Source: an uncultured Flavobacteriales bacterium | GTDB taxonomy: Bacteria; Bacteroidota; Bacteroidia; Flavobacteriales; Vicingaceae | Direction: 5' to 3' | Length of the DNA: 8,128 bases | Assembly: GCA_913052515.1 (NCBI GenBank) | Contig: CAJXFJ010000059.1 | Location: forward strand, 1-8,128 | In this document: positions 1 to 6,904 of the stretch, piece after piece | Position numbering within the stretch: the stretch's first letter is position 1 | Layout of the letters: each line of letters starts with the position of its first letter | Made by a program: the position numbers and the translations under genes | The notes under the pieces: model-generated | Told to the model about the DNA's origin: nothing | Seen by the model: the letters and a program-made list of their open reading frames with translations, nothing else | Databases searched by the model: none

Positions 1-3000
1 AAGACATCCGAGATTCGATAGCGAATTACGATACACGAATCGCTTCAAACCAAACTAACATCGGTTCGAACCAAACAGAGATAGCTACTAACCGTCAAGC
101 AATCATCGATACAACAGCTTCATTACTATCAAGAATCAATACGGATAGTTTATCAAGATACATCAACGACACGACCTTAAGCGGACAGTTGCGAGATACC
201 TCAGCGGTACTACGCACATTGATAGCTAATACCAATACTGACAACCAAAACTTAGCTTTCCGCAACGACTCGATTTTAATCGACAGTGCCAATGGAGTAG
301 ACATTTCAAGTTTAGCTACGGATTTGGAACTACAAGCTGAAGTTACCACTTTGAATAATCGAATCAATTTGGACAACGATACAAGTAAAACCAATGAAGC
401 ACAAACCATCAATCGCATTGGAACAACAGTAACCTTAAGCCAAGCTAATGGAGCAGGTGGAGGAACATATACAGATTCAACTTTATCGGAATCAGATGTA
501 GATGCTATGGTCGCAAATAATGGATATTTAACTTCAGAGGTAGATGGTGATGCGACTAATGAATTACAAGACTTAGGCATGGATGTTTCTCAGGATAGCA
601 TTACCATTAGCCAAGGTGCAAGTGTATATATTGGAGATATCCGTGATAGCATTATTGCTAATGCAGATGGCATAGTAGATACTGCTGTACAAATCAGAGC
701 AGCCTTGCTTGATACGGCCAATAATATTAGAACTACTATTGATAATTTAAGTTTTGCTGATAGTTTGTGGAATCATATAGCTACAAAAAACATCTCACTA
801 AACGGAAATTATATATCTAACGATGGTGGTAATGAGGGTATTTTAATTGATAACAATGGTTTTGTTGGAATTGGAATAAATCCGTTAGATAAAACAGAAT
901 TGAAAGTTTCTGGGACTGATGAAAATGCTGGTTATTTTTCTATCAGTGGAACAGAGCCAACTAAAGTTGCCTTGCTTGGTGAAGCGACCGGACCAGGTAC
1001 TGCGGTATTTGCACTAGAAGGAGATGCAAATTCAACTGCAACTTCAAATTACGGTTTACATGCAGTGGCTAGAGGTGCTGGTACTAACAATTATGGGGTT
1101 TTTGGTAAGGCGCTTGGTGGTACTTCAGAAAATTGGGCTGGCTATTTTGCTGACGGTAATGTTAATATTGAAAATGACCTTTTTGTTGAAGGAGTTAGTT
1201 TCCTTGATTCATTGAGGATTGATAATGCTTATTCCTTTCCAACAACTTCAGGTTCTGCAAATCAAGTGTTAAAGTATAATGCAGCAGGAACTGCCTTGGA
1301 ATGGGGAACTCTATCTACTGATGGAAATGGAATTTATGATGGCACGGGATCCTTATCTGGAAATACTGTAGTTACTCAAGGAGGAAGTACGCTTTCATTT
1401 ACTTCAACAATTACAAATGGTTTTAGTGTAGATGGAACTACATTTAGTGTTGATGCAGCAAACAACAGAGTAGGAATTGGTACAGCTTCACCAGCATCTG
1501 ATTTACATGTTTTGAATAGTGGTAGTACAAATTCAACTATAGAATCTACCTCAGGAGATGCGGCGAGTTTAATTCTTAAAACTGCCACTAAAGAATGGGA
1601 AATTCAAAATAATAATTTATCGGGTGGGTCTTTTCATATCATAGACAAAACTTCAGGAAACTCCCGTCTAGTTATATCACCAGATGGTAAGATTGGAATC
1701 GGTACAACAGTGCCTACCAAATCAGTATTACAAGTAGTCGGAGGCTTTCGTGCAGATTCTTTAATTATAGATGGTCAATATGCATTACCAACAATAGATG
1801 GTGCCGCAGATGAGATTTTAAAAACCGACGGTTCCGGCCAATTGAGTTTTGTACCTATTTCCTCTTTAGTTTCAGGAGACAATCTAGGGAACCATGTATT
1901 GGATTCTAATTTAAGAACCAATGGCTCATGGATTAGTAACGACGGAGATGATGAAGGAATTCAAATTGGAACAGATGGCTTTACAACCCTTTCTCATGGT
2001 TTATTTATAAATAGTTCAGGAAGTGAAACCAATTATCCATTGATTATAAAAACGACTTCTACGGATTTATTAATGTCTTTTCAAAATAATTCAGCTACTG
2101 GAATTTGGGACATTGAAACACAAGGCGATAATTTACATTTTAGTGAAGCAGGTGTTGCCACAAGATTTTCTTTATTTAAAGGAGGAAATGTAGGAATAGG
2201 TACTTCATCGGCTTCAAGTAGATTACATGTTGAATCTTCTGATGGAGTAACCGGTCAGTTTATTAATACAGAAAGTAGCGTATCCACAACTCAAACATTG
2301 ATTTTGGATGCAAATGGCAACAATGCCAATAATTTTGGATTGGTTTCTTCAGTAGCAAATGGTTCTATGTATAATGCAGGTATTTATACCGAAGCAAGAG
2401 GAAACATGTCGAATGAATATGGTATCGATGCTTTTGCGATTGATTCTTCTTTTGGAAAAGCATTCGGAGGACGTTTTGTAGCGCAGTCTTTTGATCTAGA
2501 GTCTTATGGTTTGTTTTCAACAGCAACAAGTGTAAATGGAACTTCAACGGCTTATGGTCTAAGAGCAAGTGCTAGTGGTGCAGGAAATGCCAATTATGGA
2601 ATTTATGCCGGAGCTAGTGGAGGTGGCATTAACTACGCTGCCTATTTCAATACCGGTGATGTGTATGTGAATGATTCATTAGGTATAGGTGTACTTAGTC
2701 CAACGGCTAAGCTTGATGTATTGGGAAAAGCTACCGTAGATACCTTAAATATTAATGATAAATACACCTTCCCATCAGAAGATGGAGATGCAGGTTATGT
2801 GATTCAAACGGATGGAGCAGGAAATTTAAATTGGGTACCCATCGATACTGCCACTTGTCCAACAGGCATGACTAACATTGCTGGGCGTATTTGTATTGAT
2901 AACACAGAAAGAGGCACAGGAAATTGGTTTACTGCAGCTTCTACATGTACCGCAGCAGGATTAAAATTACCTACATGGGCAGAATGGTACGGAGCCATGG

Positions 3001-3161
3001 ACAATGCGAGTGTTAGTAACGAAATAGATAACTGGGAATGGGTAGATGACGGTACTTCAAATACTGTAAGAAAAGTTGGAAACTTAGGCTTACAAAATTC
3101 TGCTAATGATGATCCTGCTAGTGGTTCAGCAGCTTATCGTTGTATTTTGATATTAAAATAG
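1..3161 (+). CDS. Large fibre-like surface protein with C-terminal lectin-like domain (5' partial)
   Basis: The frame is open from the first complete codon at base 3 to TAG at 3159-3161 (1052 codons), so the true start lies upstream; the TTG at 189 is only an internal Leu codon. Residues 1 to about 140 are rich in Asn, Thr, Asp, Ile and Leu in coiled-coil-like spacing. A GDATNELQDL motif follows near base 543, of a kind common in Bacteroidota fibre proteins. The middle holds five VGIGTxxPxxxLxV-type motifs (864, 1470, 1692, 2190, 2679) and repeated FPTxDG/TDGxGxLxW linkers, as in tail-fibre-like exported proteins. The last 101 residues (from base 2856) form a separate four-cysteine lectin/FGE-like domain. 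No T9SS C-terminal sorting domain or membrane anchor is visible, and the signal peptide, if any, is outside the window. Probable role is surface adhesion or ligand binding (inference). Gene 2 starts 36 bases downstream and carries the same module types. Confidence 0.88.
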   Translation, partial: DIRDSIANYDTRIASNQTNIGSNQTEIATNRQAIIDTTASLLSRINTDSLSRYINDTTLSGQLRDTSAVLRTLIANTNTDNQNLAFRNDSILIDSANGVDISSLATDLELQAEVTTLNNRINLDNDTSKTNEAQTINRIGTTVTLSQANGAGGGTYTDSTLSESDVDAMVANNGYLTSEVDGDATNELQDLGMDVSQDSITISQGASVYIGDIRDSIIANADGIVDTAVQIRAALLDTANNIRTTIDNLSFADSLWNHIATKNISLNGNYISNDGGNEGILIDNNGFVGIGINPLDKTELKVSGTDENAGYFSISGTEPTKVALLGEATGPGTAVFALEGDANSTATSNYGLHAVARGAGTNNYGVFGKALGGTSENWAGYFADGNVNIENDLFVEGVSFLDSLRIDNAYSFPTTSGSANQVLKYNAAGTALEWGTLSTDGNGIYDGTGSLSGNTVVTQGGSTLSFTSTITNGFSVDGTTFSVDAANNRVGIGTASPASDLHVLNSGSTNSTIESTSGDAASLILKTATKEWEIQNNNLSGGSFHIIDKTSGNSRLVISPDGKIGIGTTVPTKSVLQVVGGFRADSLIIDGQYALPTIDGAADEILKTDGSGQLSFVPISSLVSGDNLGNHVLDSNLRTNGSWISNDGDDEGIQIGTDGFTTLSHGLFINSSGSETNYPLIIKTTSTDLLMSFQNNSATGIWDIETQGDNLHFSEAGVATRFSLFKGGNVGIGTSSASSRLHVESSDGVTGQFINTESSVSTTQTLILDANGNNANNFGLVSSVANGSMYNAGIYTEARGNMSNEYGIDAFAIDSSFGKAFGGRFVAQSFDLESYGLFSTATSVNGTSTAYGLRASASGAGNANYGIYAGASGGGINYAAYFNTGDVYVNDSLGIGVLSPTAKLDVLGKATVDTLNINDKYTFPSEDGDAGYVIQTDGAGNLNWVPIDTATCPTGMTNIAGRICIDNTERGTGNWFTAASTCTAAGLKLPTWAEWYGAMDNASVSNEIDNWEWVDDGTSNTVRKVGNLGLQNSANDDPASGSAAYRCILILK
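1032..1313 (+). repeat. Internal duplicated module, copy A (NYGLxA...FPT linker)
   Basis: This coding segment runs from a SNYGLHAVARGAG-type block through NYGVFGKALGG and AGYFADGNV to DSLRIDNAYSFPT and ends at LEWGTL. The same order of blocks recurs at 2544-2843 (YGLRASASGAG, NYGIYAGASGG, AAYFNTGDV, DTLNINDKYTFPS, LNWVPI). The two copies have clearly drifted at DNA level, so this is an old duplication. The FPT/TDG linker alone recurs at 1755-1859 in this gene and at 4299-4412 in the next one. Confidence 0.75.
2544..2843 (+). repeat. Internal duplicated module, copy B (adjacent to lectin-like domain)
   Basis: Second copy of the module at 1032-1313, with the same block order in the same frame. 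An LGIGVLSPTAKLDV motif at 2679-2720 sits between the AAYFNTG block and the FPS/TDG linker, where copy A has no clear match, so copy B is slightly longer. It leads directly into the C-terminal lectin-like domain and probably forms the stalk under it (inference). Confidence 0.75.
2856..3158 (+). other. C-type-lectin/FGE-like C-terminal domain within the first CDS
   Basis: The last 101 residues differ in style from the Gly/Asn/Thr-rich stalk. Visible landmarks in order are CPTGMTNIAGRICID, a NWFTAASTC helix-like segment, GLKLPTWAEWYGAM, NWEWVDD and a terminal AYRC. The W..A...C...G.KLPT.AEW pattern, the WEWV.D strand and the final (F/Y)RC match the layout of formylglycine-generating-enzyme/sulfatase-modifying-factor type C-type-lectin folds. 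Here the fold is compact and lacks the usual length of a true FGE. Four cysteines could form two disulfides, which fits an exported domain. FGE-like lectin folds are used as ligand-binding tips and as variable domains of diversity-generating retroelements. The assignment rests on motif pattern, not on a search. Confidence 0.55.
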
Positions 3162-3197
3162 ATTTTCGAGGAAGAGAGTAGAAAAACTAAAAAGAAA

Positions 3198-5312
3198 ATG
3201 AAAAAGAGAATAAAAAAAATATACATTGGGGATAAAAGATTAGAGAGAAAGGACAAAGGTCTTCCTTCATCTTTCATCCTTTATCCTTTATCCCGAATTT
3301 CTTCACTTTTATTTGCTAAAAAGCTAGCTTTTTCACTTTTCTTCTTTTTATCTATTCAACTTTCGTTTGCCCAGAATATTTCTATCAATACAGATGGCTC
3401 AGCTCCTGATGGCTCAGCTATGCTTGATGTGGTAGCTACCGACAAAGGAATTCTAATCCCTCGTATGACAGAAGCACAACGATTGGGAATTGCTACACCC
3501 GCTACCAGTTTAATTGTTTTTCAAACCGATGGTGATGATGGATTTTATTTTAATGCTGGTACACCTGGTTCACCTTCATGGGTAAAACTTTTAAGTGATA
3601 ATGATTTGGATGATCCAGTAGCTATAGGCGACAGTGATTCAGATACTAGAATAGATGTTGAAGGGGCAGGAGATGATGATGAAATAAGTATAGAAGTTGC
3701 AGGAACAGAATACTTTAGAATAGATACGGTTAATAATGGTGGAAATGCGCCTACGCCAAGACTGCAATTTTTAAATAATGGAGATAATATTATTTTAGGA
3801 GCTAATGCTGGAAATACCATTTCCAATACAGGTGGAAACGGAGTACGAAACATCATAATTGGAAATAATTCAGGAAATGGGACAACTGATTATTCTAACG
3901 TATTTGTTGGGGCAAATGTGGCTACAACCAATGGCTCTGCACAAAATGTAGCTATTGGAAATGGAGCTGCGGAGTTTGGAATAAACCGTTCGGTAGCAAT
4001 AGGCCATGGTGCTGGTCAAGCAGGAGGATTAGATTTTAGTGTTGCTCTTGGTTATCAAGTTGCTCCTTTAGTTACTGATGCAAGTCAAAGTGTGATAATT
4101 GGAAACAATTCTGGAGGCTCACTTACCTCTGGCGATAATAATACGCTGTTAGGTGCTAACTCTGGTTTTTCCTTAGCAACAGGCTCAAGAAATGTATTTC
4201 TTGGAGATTCAGCAGGTTACTTTGAAACGGGAGATGATAAATTGTTTATTGCAAATACCGCTACACCTACTCCATTAATCTATGGAGACTTCGCTAACGA
4301 TAGCCTAAAAATATTTGGAACCTTAAGCGTGGGAAATGCATTTTCTTTTCCAACCGCAGATGGTACAGCTAATCAAATTCTTCAGACTGATGGAAATGGG
4401 AATGTGAGTTGGGCCGCAGAAGCTGCTTCTAGTTTCACCTTATCTGGCAATGATGTAATCCCAAATTCCAATAATTACAACTTTGCAATCGGAACCAATA
4501 CAATTCGAAATAAGTTCAAGGCTGAAATAGAAGTAGGATCCGGTGGGAGTACCTGCGGTTTGGTAATTGATAACCTGGCTAATGCAGGTGCATCCGATAA
4601 AATTGGACTTTTAATAGAGTTAGATAGAGGGTCATCAAAAAGCAAATTTGGAATTAAAAATGTAGTAAATGGAACTAGCAATTCAACTGATTCTTTGTTT
4701 GGAATGTACACAGAAATCACCCCTGATCGAAACACAACTTCACCCCCAACCTTTGCTTACAAAGCCAAATTTGTAGGAACAGATGGGGACAATTGGGGTA
4801 TTTTTATGGAAAATGAAGACCAAAACTATTTTAGCGGGAATGTGGGAATTGGTACTACTTCCCCATCGAATTTGCTCTCAGTTAAAAACAATTCGGGAGC
4901 TGCCTATTTTGACGTTTATGGAACTGGAGATGGAAATAATTTTTCAGGATTTACTTTAGGTTCTGATGAGGCTGTTGATAAAAGTTGGTCCTTTTTTCAT
5001 AGAAGTAATGGATCAGAATTGAATGATTTTGTATTTGAGTTTTATGATGGGGCTTCAACCTGGACAAAGTATCTTGTTATTGAACCTACTGGAAACATTG
5101 GCTTAGGAGCGGATAATTTGCAACCATCATCAACTTTAGATGTAAAAGGAGATATAGAGATTGACTCTAATGGTTCAATTGGCGACGATGCCTTTTATTT
5201 AGGCGACCCAAATACCGATGGCAGTTGGCGAATTAGAAGGGATGGAAATGATTTGTCTTTTGAAAGAAGAGAAAGCGGAGTGTGGGTGTTTAAAGTAAAA
5301 ATGAATCCTTGA
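3198..5312 (+). CDS. Secreted fibre-like protein with YadA-head-like repeats
   Basis: 704 residues from ATG 3198 to TGA 5310-5312. This is the only ATG upstream of the signal peptide; the next Met lies inside the mature domain. The signal peptide is unusually long: a basic n-region of about 44 residues, a hydrophobic KKLAFSLFFFLSIQLSFA core, and likely cleavage SFA|Q at 58/59. The mature start (NISINTDGSAPDGSAMLDV, then GILIPRMTEAQR) is a block I know from Bacteroidota fibre proteins. An Asp-rich stretch follows, then nine head-like turns at residues 198-353, an FPTADG/TDGNG linker, and VGIGTTSP (4842) and IGLG (5097) motifs. The end (GSWRIRRDGNDLSFERR) resembles a common terminal module. No T9SS sorting domain, YadA anchor or peptidase chaperone domain is visible. 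The likely role is a surface or extracellular fibre or adhesin (inference). The stop overlaps the start of the next gene by one base, which suggests co-translation. Confidence 0.9.
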   Translation: MKKRIKKIYIGDKRLERKDKGLPSSFILYPLSRISSLLFAKKLAFSLFFFLSIQLSFAQNISINTDGSAPDGSAMLDVVATDKGILIPRMTEAQRLGIATPATSLIVFQTDGDDGFYFNAGTPGSPSWVKLLSDNDLDDPVAIGDSDSDTRIDVEGAGDDDEISIEVAGTEYFRIDTVNNGGNAPTPRLQFLNNGDNIILGANAGNTISNTGGNGVRNIIIGNNSGNGTTDYSNVFVGANVATTNGSAQNVAIGNGAAEFGINRSVAIGHGAGQAGGLDFSVALGYQVAPLVTDASQSVIIGNNSGGSLTSGDNNTLLGANSGFSLATGSRNVFLGDSAGYFETGDDKLFIANTATPTPLIYGDFANDSLKIFGTLSVGNAFSFPTADGTANQILQTDGNGNVSWAAEAASSFTLSGNDVIPNSNNYNFAIGTNTIRNKFKAEIEVGSGGSTCGLVIDNLANAGASDKIGLLIELDRGSSKSKFGIKNVVNGTSNSTDSLFGMYTEITPDRNTTSPPTFAYKAKFVGTDGDNWGIFMENEDQNYFSGNVGIGTTSPSNLLSVKNNSGAAYFDVYGTGDGNNFSGFTLGSDEAVDKSWSFFHRSNGSELNDFVFEFYDGASTWTKYLVIEPTGNIGLGADNLQPSSTLDVKGDIEIDSNGSIGDDAFYLGDPNTDGSWRIRRDGNDLSFERRESGVWVFKVKMNP
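3229..3294. repeat. 66-bp imperfect inverted repeat built of heptamers, inside a signal peptide
   Basis: Arms 3229-3259 and 3264-3294 are 31 bases each around a 4-base loop. 22 of 31 positions are Watson-Crick complementary by hand alignment, plus at least two G-T pairs. The right arm is four 7-base units from 3266 (TTCATCT, TTCATCC, TTTATCC, TTTATCC). The left arm has the same period from 3230 (GGATAAA, AGATTAG, AGAGAAA, GGACAAA). The element is in frame and encodes residues 11-33 of the fibre-like protein, which is the odd part of its signal-peptide n-region. It looks like an inserted repeat that stayed open in this frame. Confidence 0.75.
3318..3333. repeat. 16-bp perfect palindrome
   Basis: AAAAAGCTAGCTTTTT is a perfect palindrome centred between 3325 and 3326. 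It lies in the signal-peptide codons for Lys-Lys-Leu-Ala-Phe. Its GCTA/TAGC core resembles the heptamer repeats at 6477 and 7019. It could be a repeat remnant or simply A/T-rich signal-peptide coding; function is unknown. Confidence 0.5.
3789..4256 (+). repeat. Nine YadA-head-like turns in the secreted fibre protein
   Basis: Residues 198-353 contain nine short units of the form [VI]x[ILV]Gxxxx: ILGANAG, IIGNNSG, FVGANVA, AIGNGAA, AIGHGAG, ALGYQVA, IIGNNSG, LLGANSG and FLGDSAG. The spacing between them varies. This pattern is known from the heads of trimeric autotransporter adhesins and from some tail fibres, where each turn packs in a beta-roll. Here the coiled-coil stalk and beta-barrel anchor of a true trimeric autotransporter are absent. 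Confidence 0.7.
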
Positions 5313-5752
5313 TGAAACCAAATTTAAAATCACTTCTAAGTATGAGGTCAGTCATATTAATTATGATTATTGCCTTGTTTGAAACAGAAGTTTCTGCGCA
5401 AAAAACCACACGTTTTACCCCTCTTTTAAATTCTAATTGGTCAAACCCATTAAATTGGTCAAACGGTAAACCTTCTGCAAACGATACCACAATTGTTCAA
5501 GTATTCTTATCGGATAATTGCAGAGTTAATGAAAATGCTTCAGTGCATGATTTGTACAATGAAAATGGTGGAAATTTGATTATAGAAGATGGCATAACAC
5601 TAATAGTTAATGGGGATTTGTATTTAGCTGGGGGCTCTACCATCCAAAATTTCGGGAACTTAGAAATAAAAGGTACAATCTATCAAGATGGGTTTACCAG
5701 ATTACAAGTATTTTCAAGTATTAACGTAGAAGGAAGTATCAGTTTTGATTAA
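5312..5752 (+). CDS. Small secreted beta-rich protein, function unknown
   Basis: 146 residues from ATG 5312, which overlaps the TGA of the upstream gene (TGATG), to TAA 5750-5752. The TTG at 5309 also precedes this frame but the ATG is preferred; ATG 5342 is another possible start because the hydrophobic segment follows it. A signal peptide (hydrophobic MRSVILIMIIALF, cleavage VSA|Q at 29/30) is clear. The mature part has a W-S-N-P-x-N-W-S-N-G-x-P motif at about residues 43-54 and then short beta-strand rungs (NLIIEDGITLIVNGDLYL, NFGNLEIKGTIYQ). This resembles G8-like or beta-solenoid openings of surface proteins from this phylum. It ends without a sorting domain, so it may be a short single-domain protein or the truncated front of a longer one. 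Its place in the cluster suggests a surface role (inference). Confidence 0.8.
   Translation: MKPNLKSLLSMRSVILIMIIALFETEVSAQKTTRFTPLLNSNWSNPLNWSNGKPSANDTTIVQVFLSDNCRVNENASVHDLYNENGGNLIIEDGITLIVNGDLYLAGGSTIQNFGNLEIKGTIYQDGFTRLQVFSSINVEGSISFD
5728..5734 (+). promoter_or_regulatory. Shine-Dalgarno-like site for a TTG start
   Basis: AGAAGGA lies 10 bases upstream of TTG 5745. Bacteroidota genes usually lack such sites and none is evident before the neighbouring starts. Here it supports the TTG, since no ATG or GTG is available between the in-frame stop at 5727-5729 and the signal peptide. Confidence 0.4.
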
Positions 5753-6476
5753 GGTTTGTTTACATATCATCTTTCTGCTGTTTACACAGTTTACTTTTGC
5801 TCAATTACAATTGGGCAGAAGTGTGATAGGTTCTACTGGCTCGGATACCACAACTGCAAGTTTTAATGTCACTTCAACAGTTGGTGAAACATCGGTAAGT
5901 AGCGAAGAGTCAAACTTATTTTGGTTAACGCAAGGCTTTCAACAGCCTTTACAGATAGAGGGATTAATTGCCTTTTCACTAAATATTCAAAATGCTTCTT
6001 GTATAGGCCGTAGTAACGGATTTGCAGAAATTCAAACCATTCAAGGTTGTGAAGGGCCCTATACCATTTTATGGAGCAATGGTCAGTCGGGCAATCAAGC
6101 CAATAATTTAGCACCTGGAAATTATACCGTTCAAATTGTTTCAAATACTGGTTGCGAAAGTAGGATTGTGGCTTTTGAAATAGAAACCTTTACGCAAGCA
6201 ACTTGTTTGCTCAAGTTCTATTCAGGCATTACGCCGAATGAAGATGGAATAAATGATACTTGGATTATTGACAACATAGAAGCATTTCCAGAAAATGAGG
6301 TTTTGATTTATGATCGAAATGGAAATCGAGTTTTTGAAGCAAAAAATTACAACAATGAAAGTAGAGTTTGGAATGGGGATAATTTAAGTGGAGGTCCCCT
6401 ACCTTCGGATACTTATTTCTATATTTTTTCAGCAAATGGAATAAGTGAAAAAGGTTGGATTGAATTGACGAGATAG
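5745..6476 (+). CDS. T9SS type B substrate: SprB-like repeat plus gliding-motility-associated C-terminal domain
   Basis: 243 residues from TTG 5745 to TAG 6474-6476, overlapping the end of the previous gene by 8 bases. An in-frame stop at 5727 leaves no ATG or GTG start before the signal peptide. Signal peptide residues 1-19 (CLHIIFLLFTQFTFA|Q). Residues 25-68 carry the SVIGS...TVGE...LTQGFQQP block common in Bacteroidota surface proteins. Residues 82-137 form one SprB-like repeat (ASCIGRSNGFAEI ... GCEGPYTILWSNG ... LAPGNYTVQI). Residues 158-243 are the CHU_C/gliding-motility-associated C-terminal domain (GITPNEDGINDTW, VLIYDRNGNRVFE, WNG, LPSDTYFYIF). In the family this type B domain directs export through the T9SS and depends on a PorP/SprF-type partner, and such a gene lies at 6905-7966. 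The protein is short for this group, with a single repeat. Exact ligand or role is unknown. Confidence 0.92.
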   Translation: MIKVCLHIIFLLFTQFTFAQLQLGRSVIGSTGSDTTTASFNVTSTVGETSVSSEESNLFWLTQGFQQPLQIEGLIAFSLNIQNASCIGRSNGFAEIQTIQGCEGPYTILWSNGQSGNQANNLAPGNYTVQIVSNTGCESRIVAFEIETFTQATCLLKFYSGITPNEDGINDTWIIDNIEAFPENEVLIYDRNGNRVFEAKNYNNESRVWNGDNLSGGPLPSDTYFYIFSANGISEKGWIELTR

Positions 6477-6512
6477 AGCTTTTAGCTTCTAGCAGAAAGC
6501 TAAAAGCTAAAT
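6477..6512. repeat. Heptamer repeat forming a perfect 12-bp-stem hairpin
   Basis: Directly after the TAG of the type B substrate, arms 6477-6488 (AGCTTTTAGCTT) and 6497-6508 (AAGCTAAAAGCT) are perfectly complementary around an 8-base loop. The sequence is also five 7-base units from 6478: GCTTTTA, GCTTCTA, GCAGAAA, GCTAAAA, GCTAAAT. It could end or stabilise the upstream transcript, but there is no T-run after the stem on either strand, so it is not called a standard terminator. The same heptamer words recur at 7019-7046. The rest of the gap, to 6540, is A-rich with no clear promoter. Confidence 0.75.
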
Positions 6513-6540
6513 AAGATGAAATGAAAGAGTATTAAGTAAA

Positions 6541-6885
6541 ATGAAAAAGTTTGAAGATTTAAAAGTTTGGAAGAAAGCTCAGAGCTTTTATTTAGATATT
6601 AGCAAAGAGTTTGAAAATAACAAAAACTTCTTCTTTAAAGATCAAATATTAAAGGCAGCTTTATCAATCTCAAACAATTTGGCGGAAGGCTACGAACGAA
6701 TGTCAGATAAAGAATTTCGGTACTTTTTGTTTGTTTCAAAGGGCTCTTGTGGTGAAGTTAGATCAATGCTCTATTTATCATCAGATTTAGGTTACATAGA
6801 GCATAATATTGCAAATGAATTAATTGAAAAAACCAATGAGATTTCTAAAATGCTAGGAGGACTAATTAAAAAGATGAATGTGTAG
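6541..6885 (+). CDS. Four-helix-bundle protein (23S rRNA intervening-sequence/S23 family)
   Basis: 114 residues from ATG 6541 to TAG 6883-6885, close to the usual length of this family. Recognised by FEDLKVWKKAQSF (residues 4-16), SISNNLAEG (42-50) followed by YERMSDKEFRYFL, and SKGSCGEVRSML (67-77), which match the family's F-x-D-L-x-V-W, S-I-x-x-N-[IL]-A-E-G and GS-x-x-E signatures. It has no signal peptide, unlike its neighbours, so it is cytoplasmic. The family was first seen in inserts in 23S rRNA genes and includes relatives of the Avd accessory protein of diversity-generating retroelements; stand-alone members have no settled function. It sits between a T9SS substrate and a PorP/SprF gene, with heptamer repeats of the same type on both sides, so it looks like an inserted cargo gene (inference). 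Confidence 0.9.
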   Translation: MKKFEDLKVWKKAQSFYLDISKEFENNKNFFFKDQILKAALSISNNLAEGYERMSDKEFRYFLFVSKGSCGEVRSMLYLSSDLGYIEHNIANELIEKTNEISKMLGGLIKKMNV

Positions 6886-6904
6886 CAGCAATATAAAGAG
6901 TGAA

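Noticed and set aside
189..191. TTG as start of the first gene
   Set aside because: The frame is open without a stop back to base 3 with the same coiled-coil-like composition, so the gene begins outside the window.
95..580. 161-codon open frame on the minus strand
   Set aside because: It is antisense to the continuous + strand fibre gene. Its Ser/Val/Leu-rich content is the expected shadow of Asn/Thr/Asp/Ser codons, and no domain is recognisable.
2365..2568. Minus-strand open frame
   Set aside because: Low-complexity His/Leu/Lys translation lying opposite the well-supported repeat module of the first gene.
5869..6144. 91-codon minus-strand open frame
   Set aside because: Lies opposite the SprB-like repeat of the type B substrate; no recognisable motif or start context.
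6477..6508. Rho-independent terminator
   Set aside because: The stem is strong but no T-run follows on either strand, and the sequence is explained as a heptamer repeat. A role in transcript ending remains possible.
6878..6880. ATG 6878 as start of the PorP/SprF gene
   Set aside because: Overlaps the previous gene and gives a leader MCSSNIKSE before a second Met with the typical MKK start; ATG 6905 is more plausible, though 6878 cannot be excluded.
2856..6885. Complete diversity-generating retroelement
   Set aside because: A lectin-like tip and a four-helix-bundle protein are present, but no reverse transcriptase and no second copy of the 3' end of the first gene are visible. The four-helix-bundle protein fits ordinary stand-alone S23/IVP members.
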